Source: Actinomycetes bacterium (lineage in GTDB: Bacteria > Actinomycetota > Acidimicrobiia > Acidimicrobiales > Acidimicrobiaceae). From it: a stretch of 33,377 nt of DNA. The notes under the pieces were generated by a model. The model saw nothing but the letters and a program-made list of their open reading frames with translations, was not told the origin of the DNA and ran no database searches. Position 1 is the stretch's first letter, and every line of letters starts with the position of its first letter. The translations under genes were made by a program, and so were the position numbers. The stretch covers positions 3,060 through 36,436 of the forward strand of contig JAJZIP010000010.1 in assembly GCA_021810525.1 (NCBI GenBank), given 5' to 3'. Of the stretch, positions 23,962 to 31,552 are shown piece after piece.

Positions 23962-25713
23962 TCAGTCGCCACATTCCAAGTGAACATCGACAACCGCGCA
24001 ACAACCCCCATCCAAAACGGAAAAAGCCTCTTGTAATGCTGGTAGGAGATCAGACAGCGTGTCGACACGTCTTCCGTAAGCACCACACGCTCTCGCGACG
24101 GCTGAGAAATCTGGAGGCTGAATGAATTGAGTACCGATGACCTCTCCTGCCATGGCCGAAGCGCCATTCGGAAAGAGTTCATAAACTGGCAAACGACTTG
24201 CACGATAGCCGTCATTATTCAAGACCACTGTGACAAATGGAGCTCTCGCCTCTGCGGCAAGACATAACGCGGAGGTTGGCACTCCAAACATAAATGCACC
24301 GTCTCCAACTACCGCCAGAACACGCTGCCGTGAACTTGCAAGCTTAACTCCGACTGACGCTCCAAGAGCCCAGCCTAAGCCAGGGCCACCAGAAAAACAT
24401 ACGTTACCAGGTTCGAGTCTTTCCAAAGAATGCAACACTATAGGATTGTTTGTAACGGCTTCGAGAACGACAATGTCCTCAGGCGTTAGAACGGAGTTGA
24501 TCTTTGAAATGACATCCTCAAGCGTGGGTCTTTCCATCACTGATCCTGCTGGGCAAACGGCCTCTTCGGTTCGATCGCTGTTGTTGAGGTTCAACTTCTT
24601 ATTTCGATCAGGCCTTCTGTTCCGAGCTTTACGAATTCGTGCGGACACGTCTTTGTAAAGCTGTTTCAAGGCAAGGTCGCCGTTAGCCACAACTCCAATA
24701 TCAACAGGGAAAACCCAAAGTGGCATGTTTGCTTTGACAGGATCACTATCGATTTGAACCACAACAGCCTCGGGCCGCACTGTGATCCGACTTGGTACCC
24801 AAGGTACGTCGCATTCAATCACCAACAATAAGTCGGAATCCTCTATTACCTCCTTGGCAATTTTTTCGGATCGAATCTGCATTGGGTGGCTAGATGATAA
24901 CATTGTGCCCGGATGTCTTGAAATCACAGGTATGGAACCCAGTGCAGATAGCTTGCCCAGAACATCCAATCCTCCGAGCCCCAACCGTCCCGTAATAATG
25001 ACTGGGCTCCTAGCGCTCATTAGTAAATCTACGATTCTTCGCAAGGCTTCGATATCCATGGCCGCAGGTATCGGACGTGCAAATCTATCAATTCGTCTCT
25101 GTGTGTTCTTACTCGGAGGATCCATTAACACGTCACGTGAGAGCATCAGGTACGCGAGCCCTGGTATACCACCAGCGGCAATTTGTACCGATCGCCCTAT
25201 CACCTGGCTTGTCTCACTACTTCTCGAGAGCTCAAACGTCCATTTTGCGTAAGACCGTAAGATTCCCGCTTGATCCGGCACATCCTGTTGCCAATGAATC
25301 ATACTGGAACGCGAACCTGGAACATCTCGATCATCGCTATATGGTGTCTTGCCTGCCAACACTAAAACGCCCGCCCGATCTCGTAAAATATTGTGTACCA
25401 TCGCACCGAGATTCTGGGTTCCAACATCAACGTGCACAAAAACAGCCTGAGGAATTCCCGTTCGCTGCCAATATCCGTGCGCCGCAGCAAGGGCCACACT
25501 TTCAAAAGAACAGGCGATAATTTTTGGAATACTTACGCCTCGGTCTTGTAGTGCTAGAGCCGCCTCTTGCAGCGGAGCTGAGTCGGTCCCAGGATTCAGG
25601 AACAAATAGTCGACTCCATGGACTTTTAACAGATACAGTATCTCCTCCGCACAATTACTGAAATCAATTAAACCCCCGCAGTAGTCTGCTGACTCCACAC
25701 TTTCAACTGTCAT
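23962..25713 (-). CDS. Thiamine diphosphate-dependent enzyme (acetolactate synthase-like fold)
   Basis: This 583-residue ThDP enzyme has the three domains of the pyruvate oxidase/acetolactate synthase group. Glu71 in ACSFESVALAAAHGYW is the cofactor-activating glutamate. The ThDP/Mg motif begins with VVGDGAFMFG (~470) and ends at NNDGY (~499). The central domain has GRLGLGGLDVLGKL. GGAGG lies 5 bases before the ATG. The ALS-specific FAD and small-subunit context is missing, so biosynthetic acetolactate synthase is unlikely. Decarboxylation or carboligation of a 2-oxo acid such as an arylpyruvate or benzoylformate would fit the region. A hydrophilic insertion (KARNRRPDRNKKLNLNN) separates domains two and three. 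The 546 bases to the next gene on this strand contain the transposase relic. Confidence 0.82.
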   Translation of the reverse strand: MTVESVESADYCGGLIDFSNCAEEILYLLKVHGVDYLFLNPGTDSAPLQEAALALQDRGVSIPKIIACSFESVALAAAHGYWQRTGIPQAVFVHVDVGTQNLGAMVHNILRDRAGVLVLAGKTPYSDDRDVPGSRSSMIHWQQDVPDQAGILRSYAKWTFELSRSSETSQVIGRSVQIAAGGIPGLAYLMLSRDVLMDPPSKNTQRRIDRFARPIPAAMDIEALRRIVDLLMSARSPVIITGRLGLGGLDVLGKLSALGSIPVISRHPGTMLSSSHPMQIRSEKIAKEVIEDSDLLLVIECDVPWVPSRITVRPEAVVVQIDSDPVKANMPLWVFPVDIGVVANGDLALKQLYKDVSARIRKARNRRPDRNKKLNLNNSDRTEEAVCPAGSVMERPTLEDVISKINSVLTPEDIVVLEAVTNNPIVLHSLERLEPGNVCFSGGPGLGWALGASVGVKLASSRQRVLAVVGDGAFMFGVPTSALCLAAEARAPFVTVVLNNDGYRASRLPVYELFPNGASAMAGEVIGTQFIQPPDFSAVARACGAYGRRVDTLSDLLPALQEAFSVLDGGCCAVVDVHLECGD

Positions 25714-25920
25714 GTAACCTCCGAAATCTTTCGAATTCAGAACGAACCTAATTAATGAGCTTGCAATTTATTAGTTAAGATATTCCACATCATTGTTCCA
25801 CAATTCGGCCAGGTGAATCGACGTCTCGCATTTGCGCCACTTCCACGCCTTATTTTACGTACGCGGGGCCACATTAAAGATTCTGCGAACAGAGCACCGA
25901 CCCCGTCAGTCTGACTCCCA

Positions 25921-25950
25921 CCTTATAAGAATTCAGATAACATTATAAGG
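25921..25950. repeat. Inverted repeat CCTTATAA...TTATAAGG
   Basis: Perfect 8-base arms (25921-25928 and 25943-25950) flank a 14-base spacer containing GAATTC. AT-rich arms with a medium spacer fit a protein-binding site better than a terminator. It lies about 210 bases upstream of the ThDP enzyme start. Confidence 0.4.
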
Positions 25951-26158
25951 TCAAGCACTTCCTGAGGAACTAGCACCTGACACCAAGTTGCAACCATTTG
26001 GACTTTCAGATTGATGATTCGGCACTCTCTGAACACACACATTAATGCACCGATCCCAATACGACTCGAAGAGGCATGGGGAGGCAGTGACGTACAACTA
26101 ACGATCACGTCAAGCCAACCAAATTCCCCCGTTGATATTCCTTAATGTTATCACCTGA

Positions 26159-26178
26159 CCTGTAGCTGACTGTACAGG
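26159..26178 (-). repeat. Short inverted repeat just downstream of the orphan tctC
   Basis: Arms CCTGTA (26159-26164) and TACAGG (26173-26178) flank an 8-base loop, about 34 bases past the tctC copy 2 stop in the direction of transcription. No T-tract follows, so it is at most a weak or protein-dependent transcript end. Confidence 0.3.
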
Positions 26179-26211
26179 ACGATGGCCAAGATAACTGATC
26201 CAACCGTGCAA

Positions 26212-27273
26212 CTACCCATTCAGCGTTGACAAGTGGGTCCGAACAAAATTGTACGCACTTGACTCCGAAGCTGCCCATGCAGTTGAATCCTCGTAAATTG
26301 GGGCGAGACTGAGCTTCTTGGCCTGCGCAATATAGGAGGGTTCCTTTCCGATCATTGCTAATGCCTGTCTGAGCACCTGCTCGGCAGCACTCGACATGTT
26401 TGGGGGTCCATCAATCCCCATGACATTATAGAAGGCCTCGTTAGAAGCGCCAACCTGGGCGATGGAATCAACGCCTGGCAAGAATGATAATGGCTCAGGA
26501 GCGAATTCAACAACCGCTTGTATGCGCTTTTCCGCAATCAACGGTAGTGCCTGAGCTCTGGTAACTGATGCTAAGTCGACCGCGCCGCTCAGTACTCCAT
26601 CAATAGACTGTGCCGCATTTGCATATGGCACGGTTGCCGTCCTAATATGGTTAACCTTCGAAAGAAATTCGGCACTCATCCACCCAGCGGAGGTCTTAAC
26701 GCCAAACACACCGATCGTAACAGTTCGATTTGCGGTCTTAAGGCTTGCGAAGCTCTTGAAAGGCGAGCCGTATTTTGATACATAAATAGAAGTGTCATCA
26801 CCGAATAAGCCCGCTAAAGGCGTGTACTTGAGCAACTTGTAGCTACCATTTCCAACGATCTCTCCAATGGCCATTTGAGGCAGATATGTGATGTGTAGTA
26901 CTCCCGAATTTGGTGCGCTATTGTACACATATTGCGAGCCGGTATTTCCACCGCCACCAAGTACCGGACGAATCGTCACAGGTATTTGCAAAGTTTCTTG
27001 GAGAAACGGCTGAATCGCTTGGGCGCCACTATAAGTGGCACCACCAGGTGGTAGATCAGACACAATCGTGATGCCCTGCGGAAACAAGCGCTTGGCAGCA
27101 GTCGCGAGAACCACAGATGAAGGCACCACAATTTTTGAACCCACGACGGTAGTCGACGTGTTGCCGGTTGCGACAGCTGTCGCCGACCCACATGCTGAAG
27201 CCGAGAAACCCACTATGACAAGGGCGTAAAGATTTCTTACGTTGAGATGTTTCAGCAACCTTTGACGTTTCAT
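26212..27273 (-). CDS. Orphan TctC-type substrate-binding lipoprotein (copy 2)
   Basis: The protein has 353 residues from ATG 27273; a GTG at 27300 is in frame but leaves the signal peptide with an odd extension. The signal peptide ends at lipobox FSASAC (Cys28). From FPQGITIVSDLPPGG onward the sequence runs in parallel with TctC copy 1: RPVLGGGGNTGSQYVYNS, LKYTPLAGLFGDDTSIYVSK and DGVLSGAVDLASVT are nearly the same, about three-quarters identity by eye. No tctA or tctB accompanies it, so it probably feeds the TctAB encoded at 19279-21506 with a related carboxylate. It has its own consensus promoter with a GTCGAC-type operator and a leader of about 240 bases. Confidence 0.88.
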   Translation of the reverse strand: MKRQRLLKHLNVRNLYALVIVGFSASACGSATAVATGNTSTTVVGSKIVVPSSVVLATAAKRLFPQGITIVSDLPPGGATYSGAQAIQPFLQETLQIPVTIRPVLGGGGNTGSQYVYNSAPNSGVLHITYLPQMAIGEIVGNGSYKLLKYTPLAGLFGDDTSIYVSKYGSPFKSFASLKTANRTVTIGVFGVKTSAGWMSAEFLSKVNHIRTATVPYANAAQSIDGVLSGAVDLASVTRAQALPLIAEKRIQAVVEFAPEPLSFLPGVDSIAQVGASNEAFYNVMGIDGPPNMSSAAEQVLRQALAMIGKEPSYIAQAKKLSLAPIYEDSTAWAASESSAYNFVRTHLSTLNG

Positions 27274-27439
27274 TTCGCATTCCGGTATGTCGGATCTCAC
27301 AAACTGCCACGCTTAACGTATCCCCTGAAACAGGATCCATCGGGAAACCTTCTAAATTGCGTGCCCCTAATCGTCGAAGAAAGTCAATCCGAAATCCAAC
27401 CAGCCCCCTCTCCGTTCATTCATAAGGACCTACAACAGA

Positions 27440-27464
27440 TGGCAACCTTTCACCATCGTTGCCA
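27440..27464 (-). repeat. Hairpin in the leader of the orphan tctC
   Basis: Arms TGGCAAC (27440-27446) and GTTGCCA (27458-27464) form a perfect 7-base stem with an 11-base loop. An overlapping alternative pairing exists between GATGG (27438-27442) and CCATC (27453-27457), so the RNA could switch between two hairpins. It lies about 50-70 bases after the predicted transcription start. Confidence 0.35.
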
Positions 27465-27495
27465 GAACAACTACCACCTTTTCAATGCAGATCCA

Positions 27496-27517
27496 TCGTC
27501 GACAATATCGTCGTCTA
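27496..27517. promoter_or_regulatory. Operator-like site at the orphan tctC promoter
   Basis: TCGTCGACA (27496-27504), a 4-base spacer and CGTCGTCTA (27509-27517) match the perfect repeat at 23466-23487 at 15 of 18 arm positions, with the same spacing (GTCGAC-like cores 12 bases apart) and the same place directly after the -10 box. Confidence 0.6.
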
Positions 27518-27518
27518 A

Positions 27519-27546
27519 ATTATAGTCGTTATCACTTACATGTCAA
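27519..27546 (-). promoter_or_regulatory. Consensus sigma70 promoter of the orphan tctC
   Basis: On the minus strand TTGACA (27546-27541) and TATAAT (27524-27519) are both perfect consensus hexamers, 16 bases apart. Such a strong promoter overlapped by an operator is the usual design of a repressed, inducible gene. Confidence 0.7.
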
Positions 27547-27709
27547 TAAATCTGAAATTTCGCCGTGCTGCAGATCACGTTTGAGACGCGCCCATATCCT
27601 GTATTTTCTTGGCACATAATTCCAACGGACGCTATTCTTTCGCTTTTTTGGCACCCTTTGAATAGAAAAGTTCATCTATACACTAATTACTAATCATTAA
27701 CCTCTTGAC

Positions 27710-27738
27710 TTGACATTGATTTGCCAAAAGCATATAGT
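27710..27738 (+). promoter_or_regulatory. Strong sigma70 promoter reading toward the NitT/TauT-type ABC genes
   Basis: TTGACA (27710-27715), a 17-base spacer and TATAGT (27733-27738) on the plus strand. Transcription would start near 27745, about 470 bases before the permease start at 28213. Confidence 0.65.
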
Positions 27739-27744
27739 GACTTT

Positions 27745-27777
27745 CATAGACAGATTGTGAATACGTATTTCACTATG
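27745..27777. promoter_or_regulatory. Palindromic operator-like element at the transcription start of the ABC genes
   Basis: The core GTGAATACGTATTTCAC (27757-27773) is palindromic apart from one extra T, and outer CATAG (27745-27749) and CTATG (27773-27777) extend the symmetry. It differs from the GTCGAC-type sites, so a second regulator may act here. Confidence 0.45.
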
Positions 27778-27852
27778 TGGCAAGAGTTTAGCTCGTTATG
27801 TCTATTTGATTGGTAGACGGCGTTAAGCAACTCGTCCGGGGGTGGGGCCGAT

Positions 27853-28209
27853 ATGACAAAAAGCGTCGGGTTTTCCGTCAGACCAGCGAAGCGTGTTTTT
27901 TCGCTTTCTGAGGCGATCGGTAATGATCAAATGACGTGTGTACGTTCTGTCATAACAGCAGGGATGCGATCACATCAGGCCATTCGCTTGTCCATCTTTC
28001 AATTACGAGATACCCACTATTTTGAGTCAATGCAGCAAATACCTATGTGGGTGGGCAAAGGCTCAGCAGTTTGTTGTAATGCAAAAATATGTCTCGCTGG
28101 CACCTATTGCCTCTGCAATGCGCTTCGGATCCACCGCAGTGATGAACATGCTCTTAATGAATGTACCTTCCGCTACAGCCACCTTGATCTCCCTAAGGTT
28201 GGTGAATGA
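27853..28209 (+). CDS. Doubtful hypothetical protein in the leader of the ABC genes
   Basis: A 118-codon frame starts with ATG after a G-rich stretch (27838-27847) that could act as a ribosome binding site. I do not recognise the product. It is rich in Cys, His and Met and has no clear domain. A second, overlapping frame, open from 27956 to 28216 with possible starts at TTG 28022 or ATG 28079, ends in an ATGA overlap with the permease start and would be the better candidate for a coupled leader peptide. Either frame could be a chance opening in a decayed or regulatory stretch. Confidence 0.2.
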   Translation: MTKSVGFSVRPAKRVFSLSEAIGNDQMTCVRSVITAGMRSHQAIRLSIFQLRDTHYFESMQQIPMWVGKGSAVCCNAKICLAGTYCLCNALRIHRSDEHALNECTFRYSHLDLPKVGE

Positions 28210-28212
28210 GCA

Positions 28213-29046
28213 ATGAGGAAAAGATGGCTCGTTTGCCGACAAAGGATGCGGCTCCTTCAGTCAACTGACAGTAGGGCGGGCAAAATAAGATCACTTATTA
28301 TACCGCTCGTCTTGCTGTTGGGCTGGGAAACTCTGTCTGTTTCCGGCACGGTGTCTAGTGTGTTTCTGCCGGGACCCGTTGCCGTAATTGAGGCACTATT
28401 GAATCAGCTTACAACCGGCACCTTAGTCGCTAACTTGATGCCCACAATGCAAAGGTACCTTCTTGGATTTGCACTGTCATGCATATTTGGTATACCGATA
28501 GGGTTATTATGCGGCGTAAGTGCACGAGTTCGCGGATATATCAACGCAGCACTTGAATTCTTGAGACCAATTCCTCCGATAGCTTTGATACCAGTATTAA
28601 TACTTTGGCTCGGTATTGGAGATGCATCAAAGGTGGCGATCGTAGCATATGGTGCCTTCTGGCCAATATGGCTGAATACCATGCTAGGGGTGCAGGAAAT
28701 CCCCGTTCTTTTACGTCGATCCGCTCGTGTAATGGGCATACACGGAACTCGCTACTTCACTAAGGTCGCCCTCCCGGCAGCCTTGCCCAAAATACTTGCC
28801 GGGATACGAATTAGCGCTGCACTTGCTCTCATAGTGGTGATTGCGGCGGAAATGATCGAGGCGACCAGTGGGATTGGCTACGAAATAGTAAATGCCGAGC
28901 AGACATTCCATTCAGCGAACATGCTTGCCTACATTGTGGTGATTTCAGTTGTGGGATATATCGTAAACGGCTTCCTCAGGCTAGCCGAGCATCGTGTTTA
29001 CGCAGGGCGGGGACTAAGTGACACTTCGATTGAAACTTTGGAGTAA
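28213..29046 (+). CDS. ABC transporter permease, NitT/TauT/SsuC family
   Basis: This 277-residue permease has about six membrane helices. The start of the domain (LIIPLVLLLGWETLSVSG), the FLPGPVAVIEALLNQL segment, LRPIPPIALIPVLILWLGIG and the ATPase-docking loop EIPVLLRRSARVMGIHG are typical of SsuC/TauC-type permeases for sulfonates, nitrate, thiamine precursors or aromatic acids such as phthalate. It is followed by the binding protein and, after a 289-base gap, the ATPase. The start overlaps the end of a short upstream frame (ATGA at 28213-28216). Confidence 0.9.
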   Translation: MRKRWLVCRQRMRLLQSTDSRAGKIRSLIIPLVLLLGWETLSVSGTVSSVFLPGPVAVIEALLNQLTTGTLVANLMPTMQRYLLGFALSCIFGIPIGLLCGVSARVRGYINAALEFLRPIPPIALIPVLILWLGIGDASKVAIVAYGAFWPIWLNTMLGVQEIPVLLRRSARVMGIHGTRYFTKVALPAALPKILAGIRISAALALIVVIAAEMIEATSGIGYEIVNAEQTFHSANMLAYIVVISVVGYIVNGFLRLAEHRVYAGRGLSDTSIETLE

Positions 29047-29074
29047 GGGCGCAATCTCAACTGCAATTTCGAAT

Positions 29075-29100
29075 TATAAATAGTCGACAAAAACCGACTT
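29075..29100 (+). promoter_or_regulatory. -10 box with GTCGAC-type half-operator before the ABC binding protein
   Basis: TATAAA (29075-29080) is followed at once by TAGTCGACA (29081-29089), identical to the left arm of the perfect site at 23466, and then a degenerate inverted arm around CCGACT (29094-29099). No good -35 hexamer is visible, so promoter strength is doubtful; the motif's repeated position after a -10 box is the main evidence. Confidence 0.45.
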
Positions 29101-29119
29101 CAACTTTTAGGGGGACTAA

Positions 29120-30136
29120 ATGAAATTCCATCAGTTGCGTTCAGCCAGGGCGGCCTTGGCATTAGGTGCAACGTCCATAGTTTTGGCAGCATGTGGTGGA
29201 ACATCCAACTCAGCTGCAGCTGTTTCTAGCGCTACTTCTGCAACTAAAACAAGCCTGGGAGCAATCAGTTACGGGGTTCTTCCTGCTACAAACGATGCTC
29301 CAGTCATAGTTGCAGCACACTTGGGTTACTATTCGCAGCTCGGCCTGAATGTAACTCTCAAGAAATTTAACGGTGGCCCGCTTTTGATGCAAGCGGTTAC
29401 AGCTGGTGCGATAGACGGTGGTCTCAGTGGCGCTCCACCCGTGATAGATGCCCTTAGCGGAGGCGTGGCTGTGAAAATTGTAAATGGCCCAGGAACTATG
29501 ATGCCGGCATCTATGGATATGAATGGCCTTGTGGTAAGTAAAGCAAGTGGGATAACAACCCTGAAGCAACTGAAGGGGCAGACGATTGCTGTTCAATCTC
29601 TTGGCGGGGTTGGATCCTTGCTACTTCAGCAGTACATTCTACCGAGTGTCGGACTCACGAGAGCGGATGTACATATTCAAGAACTCCCGTGGTCCAGTAT
29701 GGCTGCGGCTTTTGCTGCGGGAAAGATTGCTGCAGGAACGCCGTTTACTCCATTCCTACAACAGATTTTGAGTACAGAAAGTAGCAAGGTGAGTGTGCTG
29801 GCAGACCCGGCCGCATTTTTTCCGGGCAAGTCGTTTCCTTTGGGTATAAATGTGTTCAATAGTAAAGATCTAACCAGGCTCGGTAGCACAACCATTAAGG
29901 CCTTCCTTGCTGGTACACAGAAAGGTGTCACATTTGTTCAAAACCATCCAAATCAGGCCAGGCAGATCTTCGCAACGTATGTTGGTTTAGCTCCCTCAGC
30001 GATACAAAATGCACCATTTGGGCAATTTGTGCCAACTATTGATGTACATGCTTTGCAGCAAGTGGCTGACGGTCTATTTGCTCTAAAGCAGACCACAACT
30101 GATGTCAACGTATCTTCATATATTGTCTCGCCGTAG
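29120..30136 (+). CDS. ABC transporter substrate-binding lipoprotein, NMT1/TauA/SsuA-like
   Basis: This 338-residue lipoprotein has a signal peptide ending in VLAAC (Cys25) and an Ala/Ser-rich linker. The mature part starts YGVLPATNDAPVIVAAHLGY, followed by the family's GGPLLMQAVTAGAIDGGLSG, which forms the ligand cleft, and LKQLKGQTIAVQSLGGVGS. This is the NMT1/SsuA-like group that binds sulfonates, nitrate, pyrimidines or aromatic acids. An AGGGGGAC site precedes the ATG. It has a possible promoter and half-operator of its own just upstream, inside the ABC gene set. Confidence 0.88.
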   Translation: MKFHQLRSARAALALGATSIVLAACGGTSNSAAAVSSATSATKTSLGAISYGVLPATNDAPVIVAAHLGYYSQLGLNVTLKKFNGGPLLMQAVTAGAIDGGLSGAPPVIDALSGGVAVKIVNGPGTMMPASMDMNGLVVSKASGITTLKQLKGQTIAVQSLGGVGSLLLQQYILPSVGLTRADVHIQELPWSSMAAAFAAGKIAAGTPFTPFLQQILSTESSKVSVLADPAAFFPGKSFPLGINVFNSKDLTRLGSTTIKAFLAGTQKGVTFVQNHPNQARQIFATYVGLAPSAIQNAPFGQFVPTIDVHALQQVADGLFALKQTTTDVNVSSYIVSP

Positions 30137-30425
30137 TAGGCAAGCGGCAAGAATCATGGAATCATGTAGGTGTCCCAGCTCCAAAGTCCACGGAGACCCA
30201 GACCAAGTGTCAATAACAAAAAGTACTTGTCTTATTCAGAAACATAGAATTCGAATTAGGTTTCAGGAAATTTGCGGGAGGGGTCGTCACATACCCATGA
30301 GCCGTCATCAGAGTTTCCAGAAGAGATATCCGGCCCTTTCTTCTTCGCTCTAAGCAACGAGTTTAAAGACAAGTGAGAGTTTCTATGAGAAGAAGTATTC
30401 CCCAGCAATTACAGAGGTTGACAAA

Positions 30426-31313
30426 ATGATAAAAAATCATCATCCAGGTGAAATGGCAGAACTGAAAGTTAGATCCGGCCAAAATGTTCGCGAGCAAGAG
30501 CTGGGGCGAGTCGAACAAGATCTCGGTGAATATTCCGAAAAAGGACGGGTATCCTTTGAAAATATCGGAAAGTCATACAAGACAGTTCGAGGACAAATTC
30601 CGATCATTTCTGGGATTACAGCAGATTTGGAAGCCGGTACTTTTACTTCTATCCTTGGACCAAGCGGCTGCGGTAAGAGCACCTTGTTGAACCTGGTAGC
30701 TGGCCTGGACCATCCAACTGAAGGAGTCTTGCGAGTACATGGTCGCCCGAGTCGGGGAATTCCTGACTCAGTTGGTTTTGTATTTCAAGAGCCAGCCCTG
30801 TATCCCTGGCGCACCGCGTTGGAAAATGTGGTTATGCCGTTAGAAGGGAGAATCCCAAAGGCAGAACTTCGAGATCGTGGTTTACAGCAGTTAGATAGAG
30901 TTGGTCTTCTCGCATGCCGTGATAGACGACCCCATGAGCTATCTGGCGGTATGAAACAACGTGTCATGCTCGCTCGAGTATTTCTCACAAGGCCAGCAGT
31001 TCTCTTGCTTGATGAGCCATTTGGTGCACTTGACGCATTAACCAGAGAAGCAATGCAGGCATCTTTGTTGGATCTGTGGATTTGTGATAGGCCAACGGTC
31101 ATCTTTGTCACGCACGCGGTAGATGAGGCAGTCTACTTGTCTCAGCGAGTCATCGTATTGTCACACAATCCAGCTAGAGTCGCAACTGACACGGTTATTG
31201 ACGAAGACTACCCTCGAAATCAGACATTTAGGTTTTGTCAACGTTTCTCTGATTGGTGCAAAAACCTGCACAGTTATCTTGCACCAAGTTTCGAGCGGGA
31301 AAACGTCGGCTAG
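30426..31313 (+). CDS. ABC transporter ATP-binding protein, SsuB/TauB/NrtD-like
   Basis: This 295-residue ATPase has a ~40-residue polar N-terminal extension, then Walker A GPSGCGKST (~78-86), Q-loop FVFQEPALYPWRTALENV, signature ELSGGMKQR, Walker B VLLLDEPFGALD, and H-loop IFVTHAVDEAVYLS. The PWRTALENV and FGALDALTR wording is typical of NitT/TauT importers, matching the permease and binding protein before it. The 289 bases between the binding protein stop and this start show no gene I can support. Confidence 0.9.
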   Translation: MIKNHHPGEMAELKVRSGQNVREQELGRVEQDLGEYSEKGRVSFENIGKSYKTVRGQIPIISGITADLEAGTFTSILGPSGCGKSTLLNLVAGLDHPTEGVLRVHGRPSRGIPDSVGFVFQEPALYPWRTALENVVMPLEGRIPKAELRDRGLQQLDRVGLLACRDRRPHELSGGMKQRVMLARVFLTRPAVLLLDEPFGALDALTREAMQASLLDLWICDRPTVIFVTHAVDEAVYLSQRVIVLSHNPARVATDTVIDEDYPRNQTFRFCQRFSDWCKNLHSYLAPSFERENVG

Positions 31314-31552
31314 GTCCCTTCAAACGCACCGACGTGATGGCTCACTGAACTCATGAATTCACTATATAGGAGCAAGGACTATTTGGCTCAATTTATTTCG
31401 TGTTTTACCCGTGAGAGCAGCATGGGTCAGACAGACGACACGAGATTGCCTGATATGCGTCAGATAACAACTTTTGGCTGGAATTAGACCTAATCCCGGA
31501 ATCATTGATTGAGGAGCTTGAATCATTAGAGGTAGCTGAAAGAGGGGGAACA

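Larger units (their letters stand above)
25714..26211. other. Intergenic region between the ThDP enzyme gene and the orphan tctC
   Basis: This is 498 bases without a supportable gene. Two inverted repeats stand out (25921-25950 and 26159-26178). A 61-codon minus-strand frame at 25923-26108 has no ribosome binding site or recognisable motif and I do not accept it. I could not find a convincing promoter for the ThDP gene; a weak TTGTGG/TATCTT pair with a 15-base spacer around 25770-25803 is the best candidate. Confidence 0.45.
27274..28212. other. Divergent control region between the orphan tctC and the NitT/TauT-type ABC genes
   Basis: This is 939 bases without a well-supported gene. It contains a perfect-consensus minus-strand promoter with operator (27496-27546), a leader hairpin (27440-27464), a strong plus-strand promoter (27710-27738) with a palindrome right after it (27745-27777), and small plus-strand frames from 27853 to 28216 of uncertain meaning. 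Confidence 0.6.

Noticed and set aside
23962-25713. Annotation as biosynthetic acetolactate synthase ilvB
   Set aside because: No ilvN/ilvH or other branched-chain genes nearby, and the fold and cofactor motifs alone do not support that specificity.
25923-26108. 61-codon minus-strand frame in the gap upstream of the ThDP gene
   Set aside because: No ribosome binding site, no motif, and it overlaps an inverted repeat; likely chance.
27885-27905. Six-base hairpin AGCGAA/TTCGCT in the ABC leader as a riboswitch or terminator
   Set aside because: Short stem, the Ts lie in the loop and arm rather than after it, and no known riboswitch core could be recognised around it.
30102-30353. 83-codon plus-strand frame between the binding protein and ATPase genes
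   Set aside because: Overlaps the end of the binding protein gene in another frame, has no ribosome binding site, and the product is basic and featureless.
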